From positions 13,578,001-13,642,000 of the forward strand of contig JBHGNT010000007.1 in assembly GCA_043228905.1 (NCBI GenBank): a stretch of 64,000 bases of DNA, read 5' to 3'. Shown piece after piece: positions 32,332 to 41,757 of this stretch. Numbering within the stretch: position 1 is the first letter of the stretch; each line of letters starts with the position of its first letter. Made by a program: the position numbers and the translations under genes. Source of the stretch: Azolla caroliniana. Its lineage: Eukaryota > Polypodiophyta. Below the pieces are notes generated by a model that was given only the letters and a program-made list of their open reading frames with translations, ran no database searches and was not told where the DNA came from.

Positions 32332-32414
32332 GACATATATGTAAATATGTTCTAGAGAACCCACAGGGGCTATATTTGTAAATAGCCCGAAAGTCATATT
32401 AGTATAAATATGAC
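32332..32414 (+). promoter_or_regulatory. Triple hairpin with TATA box (copia-3 5' LTR)
   Basis: ACATAT/ATATGT (about 32332-32350), GGGCTAT/ATAGCCC (32368-32388) and AGTCATATT/AATATGAC (32392-32414) occur in the same order as in copia-2. TATAAATA spans the last loop and stem. Confidence 0.7.
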
Positions 32415-32495
32415 CTAGGGCAAATAGTAACTGTATGCATCAATGTGTTGTCATTATTTTGTATAGAGTTATTGAGTGTAACTATTGTATAGAGC

Positions 32496-32498
<3 letters not shown>

Positions 32499-32581
<83 letters not shown>
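32499..32581 (+). repeat. (AT)n(AG)n compound microsatellite in copia-3 5' LTR
   Basis: About 15 AT units followed by about 26 AG units. The same place in the 3' LTR (37203-37223) has only about ten GA units and no AT run. Confidence 0.95.
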
Positions 32582-32586
<5 letters not shown>

Positions 32587-32871
32587 TCTCTGTTGTAATT
32601 GCCGCCAGGCAAAGATTGTGAGCAAGAGGTTGTTGCCTTTGTGTTCACCTGTTGTATTCCTCTCGATATAGTGATAGTTGGAGTTTGTGGACTCCCGTGG
32701 TTTTTCCCATTTAGGGTTTTCCACGTAAACATATTGTGTACTCTCTTTCAGTGGTTTCTTGTGTATACGTGCATCTATCTCCACACTCCCATTTCCGTGT
32801 TTGTAATTCTCAATGAAGTAATTGAAGACTCGGTTGTGGCTGAGCATTATTCTGCATATTTCCTAACAAAC

Positions 32872-32883
32872 TGGTATTAGAGC
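32872..32883 (+). other. Primer-binding site of copia-3
   Basis: TGGTATTAGAGC, three bases after the LTR; one C-to-T change from the standard sequence. Confidence 0.8.
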
Positions 32884-32899
32884 GAAATGACATAGAAAA

Positions 32900-35800
32900 A
32901 TGGAAGATTCGTTGTTCAAACTCACCGGCTCCAACTACTCAGTGTGGAAGTCGAAGATGAGGGACATGCTCATGGTTAAAGATCTTTGGTTGCCGGTCCA
33001 GTTCGGGGACAAGAGATTGGACAAGATCAACGCCACAGTGTGGGAGGTGATGCACAAGAAGACAATAGCATACATCCGGTGCTTCATCGACATGAGCCTG
33101 TACAACAATTTTAATGAGGAGAGTAAGGCTCATGAGCTCTGGGAGAAGATTGACATTATGTTTCAGAACAAAAATGCTGTTAATCGGGTTTCGGTATTCC
33201 GGAAGCTAGTGCGGCTCCGGTACCAAGAAGGCTCCGCATGGCGGAGTACATGAATGCCTTCTAGGGGCTGATTCACCAGGCAACATCATTGGAAGTACCT
33301 CTTGCCGATGAGGTACTAGCATTACTCCTACTCGGTTCCCTCCCAGATAGCTGGGAGACGTTAGTTGTCACTTTGGGCAACGTCGGGCCGGAAGGAAAAC
33401 AATTATCCCTAGCAAGAGTCAAGTCGAGCTTGCTAGATGAGGAGGCACGTCGTAAAGACAAGGATATGAGCTCCGAATCCAAAGCTCTCCTTACCGAATC
33501 GGAACGCGGAAGACAAAGGAACCGTAATCCCCAGAACCGGGAAAAGTTGGGGACACGGTCAAAGTCAAGGGGAAGACCCACTTGCTTCTATTGTGGGAAG
33601 ACGAGGCACTTCCAGAAAAACTGTCGGCATTTCTGGAAAGAGAAGGAAACCGACAGTACCGATTCGAAGCGGTCACCGGACCGGAACGATAAAGACTGAA
33701 GGGGACCGGATCGGAAGGGAACGATGGCAATCGCGGCAAGTGAAGAGGTGTTGATGCTCATCACCGAGGAGAGTGAGTTGAACCTTGCCGGCAACGAGAC
33801 AACGGGGGTTGTTGATTCCGGAGCGTCGTTCCACCTTACCCCGGACCAGAAATGCTTCTCATCCTACATAGCCGGTGAGCATGGCTGTGTCTGGATGGGG
33901 AATGAAGGTACATGCTGAATTGTCGGCATAGGAGACGTGTGGTTGACACCCGGTTGACAACACCAACCGGATGCAAGCTGTTGCTGAACGATGAGGTTCG
34001 ACTGAACCTTATATCAGTCGGTCGGCTAGATGATGAAGGCTACACGGGTAGCATCCGGAACAGTGTCATGAAGTTCAGCAAGGGGAGCCTGATAGTGGCT
34101 CATACCCAGAAAGTCAACACGTTGTATCTGATGAATGCCCAGTTATACCCGGAAGACGTGAACGTGGCATTCGACACTACCGGTAAGCTGTGGCACAAGA
34201 GATTGTGTCACATGAGCGAGAAGGGGATGAGGAGGCTTGTCGATGACAACCTCATTTCGGTGAAGGACGTGCATCTTGAGAAGTGCACCGACTGCCTAGC
34301 CGGTAAGCAAAACCGGACCTCCTTCCGATCAAGGCCACCGATGAGACATAATGCACCACTGGAGCTGGTGCATACCGATGTGTGTCAAGTAAACACAAAG
34401 TCACATGCCGGAGCGCAATACTTTGTGATGTTCATAGAGGACCACAACTAGAAGCTGTGGGCCACACTGCTGAAGACGAAGGATCAGGTGTTATTCGTCT
34501 TCAAGGAGCTCCACGCAAGAGTGGAAAGAGAAACCGGTCGGAAGCTGAAGGCGGTTCGAGCAGATAACGGAGGAGAATACCGGGGGCAGTTCGAGGAGTA
34601 CTGCCGCTTGAAGGGAATCCGGCTCGAATTTACCGTGCTGAAGACGTTGGAACTCAATGGGCTGGCCGAGAGGATGAACCGGGCCATAATGGAGAGGGTC
34701 CGGAGTATGATAGCACATGCAAAGTTACCCAAGATGTTTTGGGCTGAGGTGTTGGCGACAACAACGTACGTGATAAATAAATCACCCTCAGTGGCCTTGG
34801 ACGGAGACACGCCGCAGAGAGTGTGGATTGGTAAGGAAGTGTCTTACCGGCATATGAAGGTTTTCGGGTGTCTCACTTACGTGCATGTGGCAAAAGACCG
34901 GAGAGCAAAGTTGGACCCAAAGTCCCGGCCTTGCATATTTTCCTCGGATACGGCGATGATGAGTTCGGCTACCGAGTGTGGGATCCGGTCGACAAGAAGG
35001 TTTTCCGGAGTCGAGATATTATTTTCATGGAGGACAAGACTCTTGTAGACTGGGAGTTGGAGAAGAAGATAATGAACTCCGAGTCGACCGGAAAGGACCG
35101 ATTTGATGACATACGGACCTATTTGGCTAAGAGCTGGTTGACACTCGAAGAACCGGCCGGTTACGGAGAGGACACCGAACCGGCAGAAGAAGAAGAGGAA
35201 GCAGGAACCGGAACTGGCCAAGATCCCGAATCGGTTTTGGATGAAGAACAAATAGAGGAGCCAGTTGTCGGAAACCAAAGACGCAGATATCCTCTCAAAG
35301 AGAGAAGGCTCCCCCAGAGATTTTCGGATGCAGAGCGCGTGTTGCTGACCGATGAGGGGGAGCCGGAAAGCTTCGAAGAAGCAAAGGAGGACACCCACAA
35401 CCACAAGTGGTTGAGTGCCATGCAGGACGAGATGGATTCCCTACATGAGAACCACACGTATGAATTGGTGGAGTTGCCGAATGGAAAACGGGCACTCCGA
35501 AATAAGTGGGTGTACAAGTTGAAACCGGGAGATGCCGACAACCCCCAAGGTACAAAGCCAGGATTGTGGTGAAGGGGTTCCAACAGAAGAAGGGAGTGGA
35601 CTTCGACGAGATATTTGCCCCGGTAGTAAAGATGACTTCCATCCGGACGGTGTTGAGCATAACGGCGAGCATGGACCTCGAGGTAGAGTAGTTAGACGTG
35701 AAGACGGCGTTCCTCCATGGCGACCTCGAAGAGGAGATCTACATGCAGCAACCGTAGGGATTTGTGAAGAAAGGGAAGGAGCACTTGGTTTGCCGGTTGA

Positions 35801-36929
35801 AGAAGAGCCTCTACGGTTTGAAGCAAGCTCCCCGGCAATGGTACCGGAAGTTTGACTCCTTCATGACCGATCAAGGGTACCACAAGACGTAGGCCGATCA
35901 CTGTGATTTGTGAAGAAGTTTGAAGGTGGAGACTTCCTGATACTCCTACTGTACGTGGACGACATGTTGATCGTCGGACGAGACCAAGTCAAGATACAGA
36001 TGCTGAAGAAGGCCCTGAACCGGACCTTCTCAATGAAAGACTTGGGTCCGGTAAGACAGATACTGGGGACGCATATCATCCGGGACCGGTCAACGAAGCA
36101 ATTGTGGTTTTCACAGGAGAAGTACGTGACAAAGGTGCTTCAACGGTTCAACATGTTAGATGCGAAACCGGTTGAATCGACACTCCCGGCAAACTGTAGG
36201 TTATCCGGTAAGCAAAGCTCGAAGACGAAGGCAGAGAAGGTGGATATGATGAAGATACCATATGCCTCTGCCATCGGAAGCTTAATGTACGCAATGGTGT
36301 GTACCCGACCAGATATCGAATACGCATTCAGAGTGGTGAGCCGGTTTATGAGCAATCCCGACAAGGAGCACTGGAACGCAGTAAAATGGATACTCCGATA
36401 CTTGAAAGGCACCTCAAGTATGTGTCTCCGATTTGGCTCTGGTAAATCCCAACTCGACGGTTTCACCGATTCAGATATGTCAGCTAATGTGGATACCAAC
36501 CGGTCCACATCCGGATATGTCATGACATACACAGGGGGAGTTGTTTCGTGGTAGTCGAGGCTGCAGAAGACGGTTGCGCTGTCAACCACGGAAGCGGAGT
36601 GCATGGCAGCTGTGGAATCCGGCAAGGAAATACTATGGATGAAGGACTTCATCGTAGAGCTAGGGATCCGGCAAGAGGAATATCGGCTCTATTGCGACAG
36701 TCAAAGTGCCATCCACCTTGAGAAGAACGCGGTGTATCAATCTAGGATGAAGCACATCCAGCGTAGGTACCACTAGATCCGAGAGCGAGTTGAAGATCAA
36801 GAGTTCGTGCTGACGAAGATCCACACGGAGGAGAATGAGTCAGATATGTTGACCAAAGTGTTGACACCCGACAAGCTGGACGCATGCCGGAAGCAGATTA
36901 GATTGACGAGGCATCCCATGCCGGAGTGA
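32900..36929 (+). pseudogene. copia-3 Gag-Pol polyprotein, broken
   Basis: ATG at 32900 (MEDSLFKLTGSNYSVWK). A frameshift near 33235 follows. The knuckle reads CFYCGKTRHFQKNC, with the usual Gly before His changed to Arg. TGA at about 33697 precedes the protease (VVDSGASFHLTP). Integrase has HKRLCHMSEKG, CTDCLAGK, HTDVC and RADNGGEY, with a deletion before NLISVGRLDD. RT has YVDDML (35952-35969) and RNase H has TDSDMSANVD. In-frame stops lie at 35688 (CAG to TAG by comparison with copia-2), 35757, 35890, 36553 and 36774; the last is shared with copia-2. The C-terminus ends at TGA 36927-36929. Confidence 0.92.
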
Positions 36930-36939
36930 AGGGGGAGTT

Positions 36940-37516
36940 TGTTAGGATTTCAGTCCCTTCGGATGGGATGAAGAAGGCCCAGTGAGAACCGGATGATGAA
37001 GGCCCAATGAGAACCTCTCCCCGGATGAAGGGACATATATGTAAATATGTTCTAGAGAGCCCACATGGGCTATATTTGTAAATAGCCCGAAAGTCATATT
37101 AGTATAAATATGACCTAGGGCAAACAGTAACTGTGTGCATCAATGTGTTGTCATTATTTTGTATAGAGTTAATGAGTGTAACTGTTGTACAGAGCGTAAT
37201 ACAGAGAGAGAGAGAGAGAGAGAAACAGAGCGAGTCTCTGTTGTAACTGCCGCTAGGCAAAGATTATGAGCAAGAGGTTGTTGCCTCTGTGTTCACCTGT
37301 TGTATTCCTCTCGATATAGTGATAGTTGGGGTTTGTGGACTCCCATGGTTTTTCCCATTTAGGGTTTTCCACGTAAACATATTGTGTACTCTCTTTCAGT
37401 GGTTTCTTGTGTATATGTGCATCTATCTCCACACTCCCATTTCTGTGTTTGTAATTTTCAACAAAGTAATTGAAGACTCAGTTGTGGCTGAGCATTATTC
37501 CGCATATTTCCTAACA
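36940..37516 (+). repeat. 3' LTR of copia-3
   Basis: 577 bases with the same ends as the 5' copy. It has an extra partial duplication GGATGATGAAGGCCCA near its start. It is followed by AACTGG, the same six bases that follow the 5' LTR. Confidence 0.93.
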
Positions 37517-38504
37517 AACTGGAACACAAGTAAATAAACTTCACTCAACACAAGCATTGTTACTTCTTGGTATGCCTATGTGATGTCTTTTTAGTTCTTG
37601 GTTAATGGGGGAGCTTCCCCTTTGAGATGCGCTAAGATGACTTAGTGAAGACAACTGTGTACCTCACATAACCCAATATAATGATTGAAACGAGACTCCA
37701 TTTTAGATGCAGATGTCTTGAAGAACAATGTTGCCACGGGAGGTGAATCAAGATATTCTCGTTATCCAACATTCCTCTACAATTTTTAGCTTGGCATGTA
37801 ACCATCCAAAACATATTATCATCTCAAGTTTGGAGTGGTGTCATGCACATCGCCTTTCTATTGTTAATTTTAGTTTTGTGAAGGCGTATTGAGTTATGAT
37901 ATGATTTCATTCCAAATTGTAGGTAGGCATGCAGTTGGGACGGTGATTTAATGCGAGTTTAATACCTTACGTATGATTTTTCTATTATGGAATTTGATTA
38001 GTGGATTACAACATAGATGTAGCCTAGTTGGTAAGGTTGCCCAAAGGGGAGCAAAAGGTCACTCCCTATATTAGTGGCATCTAACTTCTTTGATGCCATG
38101 CTTCTTTGCTTGTCAATGAGCTTAACCACAAGTGCTCTATGTATTTTCATGATAAGAATCTTATGCATAAGTAAAGAGTACAATGCACACATACGTGGAT
38201 AAGAAGTTGGGCTTGATATATCCAACTCGAAGACATTATACATGGTAGATAGAGTTATGTGTGTGTGGTAATCGATTGTGAGGAACGTTGTTCGAATGGC
38301 CATGTGTACTTCAAGCCATAGTGCTAGATGCTCATGATCCTCAATAGGATGAATAGGGGGATATTTGCACGTACAATTTTCTCTAACGAGCCATCCTCGA
38401 GTCCCATTCATGAATTCAAGACCATGACTACGAGCACAGAGAATGGTGATTCCACAAGATGGCAAGGGGGTATGGGTTGAGTGCACCATATCCTTGTAGA
38501 GAGA
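37517..38504. other. Unannotated stretch between copia-3 and LINE-A
   Basis: No gene or repeat that I can support. A 183-codon frame at 37998-38549 (minus) has no recognisable domain and runs into the GATA repeat. Confidence 0.5.
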
Positions 38505-38526
38505 TAGATAGATAGATAGATAGATT
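38505..38526 (+). repeat. (GATA)n microsatellite at a LINE 3' end
   Basis: About five to six GATA units lie directly beyond the 3' end of LINE-A. Confidence 0.9.
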
Positions 38527-39445
38527 ATATTATTGTCTTCGGAGGTCAAATGTGACCTATGAGACCAAAAATATTACATTTCACGTGATACGTGTGAAAG
38601 TGAGTAGTGACTCTTGATGTTCAAGAACTTTACCAATGAATGTTGCAATCGAGAGTGCACATTGTGGTTGTGAGAGGAATTCATTCAAAGATTGGGCTCG
38701 ATCGAAGAGATGTGGAAAGCATGGTCGAATATGATCAAAGACAGAGCATTGTATCAAAGTGTGATACTCAGACTCACGAACTTGTTTAGGGCAAAGTGTG
38801 CATAGCCGACCACTCTCATCACTTGTACCCCAACGCCTTGTTTCACATTGCAATGCATGTGAGCTAAGTCGCATGGAAGCAATGGTTCGAATGGCAGATA
38901 ACGGTATGGGCTCTAACATGTATGGATGTGTACGATTTCCCCGTTCCGCAAAGAATATGGTTTTGTAGTTAGGTGCAACATGTGTAGTATAATGTGTGAA
39001 GCGTGGGCCTCCACATTTGTCCCATGTCATGATACATTGGCGTTGCAAAAATGCCTCATTTACAGAGGAATTTAATGATGCATCATGAAGCAAGTGTCTC
39101 GCATCCCATCTACCAAACCATTTTTCTATATCTTGCATCCAACCGGAACACAAAATTTTGCTTTTATGTGTCTTTTGGATCTTTTTGCTTGTTTCCCACG
39201 CAATTCTAGGAAGTCGATGTGAGGGACTTTTTTGAACCTTAAGCATGTATTCAACAACCTTTTCCATGGCCATGATCTCAATGGGAAGCGAGCCTGTCTC
39301 AAGGTGGAGGTTGTAGGGCGTTTGTTTCTTAACTTGTAGAAACTTGGTAAGAAAATGCTTTTGGACATTTTCAAACTCTTTCCACATAGATTTAGGGATG
39401 CTACCGCCCCATACTTCCACCCCATAGAGAAGAACCAGTGTCATC
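38527..39445 (-). pseudogene. LINE-A: post-RT and zinc-binding C-terminal part, 5' truncated
   Basis: A continuous minus-strand frame begins LVLLYGVEVWGGSIPKSMWK, the region just after the RT domain of LINEs (YG.EVWG), and continues through HRLPRIAWETSKKIQK and SGWMQDIEKWFGRW to a Cys/His cluster LCTLCPKQVRESEYHTLIQC that would bind nucleic acid. The stop is TGA-type near 38581. The frame is intact for about 290 codons, but the endonuclease and RT are missing, so the copy is 5' truncated, as most LINE insertions are. Its 5' edge touches the 3' end of LINE-B. Confidence 0.75.
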
Positions 39446-39469
39446 AAAGAGAGAGATAGAGAGAGAAAG

Positions 39470-40141
39470 AAAGATATATTAACGTCTTCTAAGGCCAAAA
39501 TTGGCCCATGAGACAAATGGTTTACAACAAAAAATGGGATATTTACCCATTCATCGAAAGTAATAAAAATAAAAATAAAAATAGAGTTTTAAGCTAAATA
39601 GTTCTAGTAAAATAAAAATAACAAACATGTTCTACAATGAAAATGATGTTATACTAGGCCTAATTTCATTTCCATCCAAGTCTCTCAAAGAGAAACGAGA
39701 GGTCAAAGGGTTTCGATGTGGATGTGGCCCGTGGCCCCAATGTAAAAGGTACCCCAACCATAGCTTCTAGTCAACGTAGCTCACGTTCCCTTATCTTCTT
39801 AATCCTTTCTACTCAGTGTCGACTTGTTTTGAAGCCCAACATCCGAGGGCGTTTGGTTGTTCTTTGCATTTCAGCTTCCTCAAGAGAGAGGCCGAGTGGC
39901 ATAAGTGTATCCACATTCATCGTCTCCCCTTGTTCTTGAAAAATTACACTAGTTACAAGTTGATGAATAGTAAAAGGGTTATGGTTCACACTTTGTAATT
40001 TATTCTCCCTATGTTGTTTTAGCTCTAGGATATACCTACCTAGTCTCTCTACATCCAGGGTATCTAATAGTTTGGAGAGGGTGGGAGAGGGTCCTAATAT
40101 GTCTTGGTATTCCACTCGTATCTCAGCATAAGTTGGGCACT
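39470..40141 (-). mobile_element. LINE-B: 5'-truncated 3' end
   Basis: It is nearly identical to the 3' end of LINE-C (41758-42440): the C-terminal frame has QDILGPSPTLSKLLDT, LGRYILELKQH and HNPFTIHQLVTS, then a 3' untranslated region ending GGCCAATTTTGGCCTTAGAAGACG. The end abuts a GA/GATA-rich tract (39446-39470). It starts abruptly at 40141, where copia-4 begins. Not functional. Confidence 0.75.
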
Positions 40142-41585
40142 GGAACTAGTACACACGAATGTGTGCTATGTAGATGCTCCATCGTATCGAGGTGGACAGT
40201 ACTTCGTAATGTTTATTGACGACTATAGCCGGAAGCCATGGGCCTTTGTACTGAAGTAGAAGGATCAAGTATTCTTCAAACTGCCCTTTATATTCACCTT
40301 GCATCTTCAAAGGACAATGCAAGGCCCAAGGTATTCGAATTGAATACATTGTATCGAAGACACCTGAATTGAATGTTCTTGCAAATAGGATGAATCGAAC
40401 GATCATGGAGAAAGGAAGGAGCATGTTGTTGCATGCTAAGTTGCCGAAATCTTATTGGGTTGAGGCGATGTACACATTTGTTTATATGATCATTGAAAGG
40501 TGATATCCCACAGAGGGTGTGGACAGGAAAGGATGTCTCCTACCAACACCTGAGGGTGTTCGGATGTCTGGTGTATATGCATGTGGCTAAGGATCAGAGG
40601 TCGAAGCTCGACAACAAGTCGAAACCATGCATATTCATGGGATACTCGAAGGACAAGTTCGGCTACCGGTTGTGGGACTTAGTCGACAAGAAAGTAGTGA
40701 GGATTCGGGACGTTGTCTTCTTGGAAGAAAATACTATTTAGGACTAGAATCAACAAAAGTCAGAATCGACTACCTAGTCAACTCCCACTACTACCAACTT
40801 AAGGCTAAGTGAACCAACACAATCTGTTCGGAGATAGCCGGTCGGCTAAGTTGAATCCGAGTCGGTTGACTCGGAGCAACCGACCAATATAGATGAGTGG
40901 GAGTTGGTGGACCTATTGAAGTCGATCGAGGAATATGAGTAAGGAGCGGACAACGAGTGGAAGAAGATACCCACTCAGAGAAAGAAGAGCACCGACTACA
41001 TATGCCAGTCAATACATCCTCTTGACTGATGAAGGTGAACCCGAGTGCTATGATGAAGCCATTGTCGACGAGTACAATGAGAACTGGCAGGTTACGATGC
41101 AAGAGAGATGGACTCTTTGCACGAGAATTATACTTACGACTTGGTGGAGCTACCAAAAGGTAAGAGCACACTCAAAAATAAATGGGTCTACAAGGTGAAG
41201 ATTGGAGAAGTCGACAACAAACCCATATATAAAGCCTGCATTGTGGTGAAGGGGTTCCAGTAGAGGTTGGAAAAGAGCTGATTTGGATGAGAAAATTTCT
41301 CTATGAGTTGGGAATGAAACAAATGGAGTTCCTATTTTATTGTGACAGCTAAAGCGCCATACATCTACTGAAGAATGTTCTGTACCACTCCCGAACCAAG
41401 CACATACAAAGAAGGTATCATTGGTTGCGGGAGAAAGTGGAGGAAGGAGAGCTCACCCTTGTGAAGATCCATATTGATGACAATGGATCCGACATGTTGA
41501 AAAAGAACCTACCGATGGATAGAATCTAAGTCTGTCGATAGAGGACAGGGCTGATCGACTCCACCCATAGGAGTGAAGGGGAGTT
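40142..41585 (+). pseudogene. copia-4 pol remnant
   Basis: Integrase and connector parts are recognisable: FIDDYSRK; then GDIPQRVWTGKDVSYQHLRVFGCLVY, PCIFMGYSKDKFGYRLW; and the start of RT up to ACIVVKGFQ at about 41260. The next codons jump directly to GKELIWMRKFLYELGMKQ of the RNase H end, so most of RT (including YVDD) and RNase H, about 1 kb in copia-2, is deleted. The C-terminal RRYHWLREKV keeps Trp where copia-2 and copia-3 have TAG. Numerous stops and shifts. Confidence 0.75.
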
Positions 41586-41709
41586 TGTTAGGAATATAGT
41601 GTATAAGTATAAATACAGTTAGGGCAAACACAGAATTACTATAAAACAAAGTGTGTAGAATAGTGTTATAGTTTCTATAGCAAAAGAGTTACAGAGAGAC
41701 AAGACAGAG

Positions 41710-41711
<2 letters not shown>
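40142..41711 (+). mobile_element. Ty1/copia fragment with internal deletion (copia-4)
   Basis: The fragment starts in the integrase core (RGGQYFVMFIDDYSRK) and ends in a partial LTR (41586-41711, TGTTAGGAATATAG) cut off by a GA repeat and LINE-C. A purine run GAGTGAAGGGGAGTT precedes the LTR. Confidence 0.75.

Positions 41712-41753
<42 letters not shown>
41712..41753 (+). repeat. (GA)n microsatellite between copia-4 LTR and LINE-C
   Basis: About 20 GA units, probably the leader microsatellite of the copia LTR into which LINE-C inserted, or the LINE tail. Confidence 0.9.

Positions 41754-41757
<4 letters not shown>

Larger units (their letters stand above)
32258..32868 (+). repeat. 5' LTR of copia-3
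   Basis: TGTTAGGATTTC...TCCTAACA, 611 bases. It lacks the 54-base repeats of copia-2 but shares the hairpin/TATA block and downstream leader. Confidence 0.93.
32258..37516 (+). mobile_element. Ty1/copia element with two LTRs (copia-3)
   Basis: LTRs at 32258-32868 and 36940-37516 bound a gag-pol region collinear with copia-2. The primer site is TGGTATTAGAGC, one transition from the initiator tRNA-Met complement. The purine tract is GTGAAGGGGGAGTT. No target duplication is visible: the left flank is CATGT and the right flank AACTG. Confidence 0.92.

Noticed and set aside
37998-38549. 183-codon minus-strand frame next to the GATA repeat
   Set aside because: No recognisable domain, the N-terminus is encoded by the microsatellite, and no promoter or homologous copy in the window.
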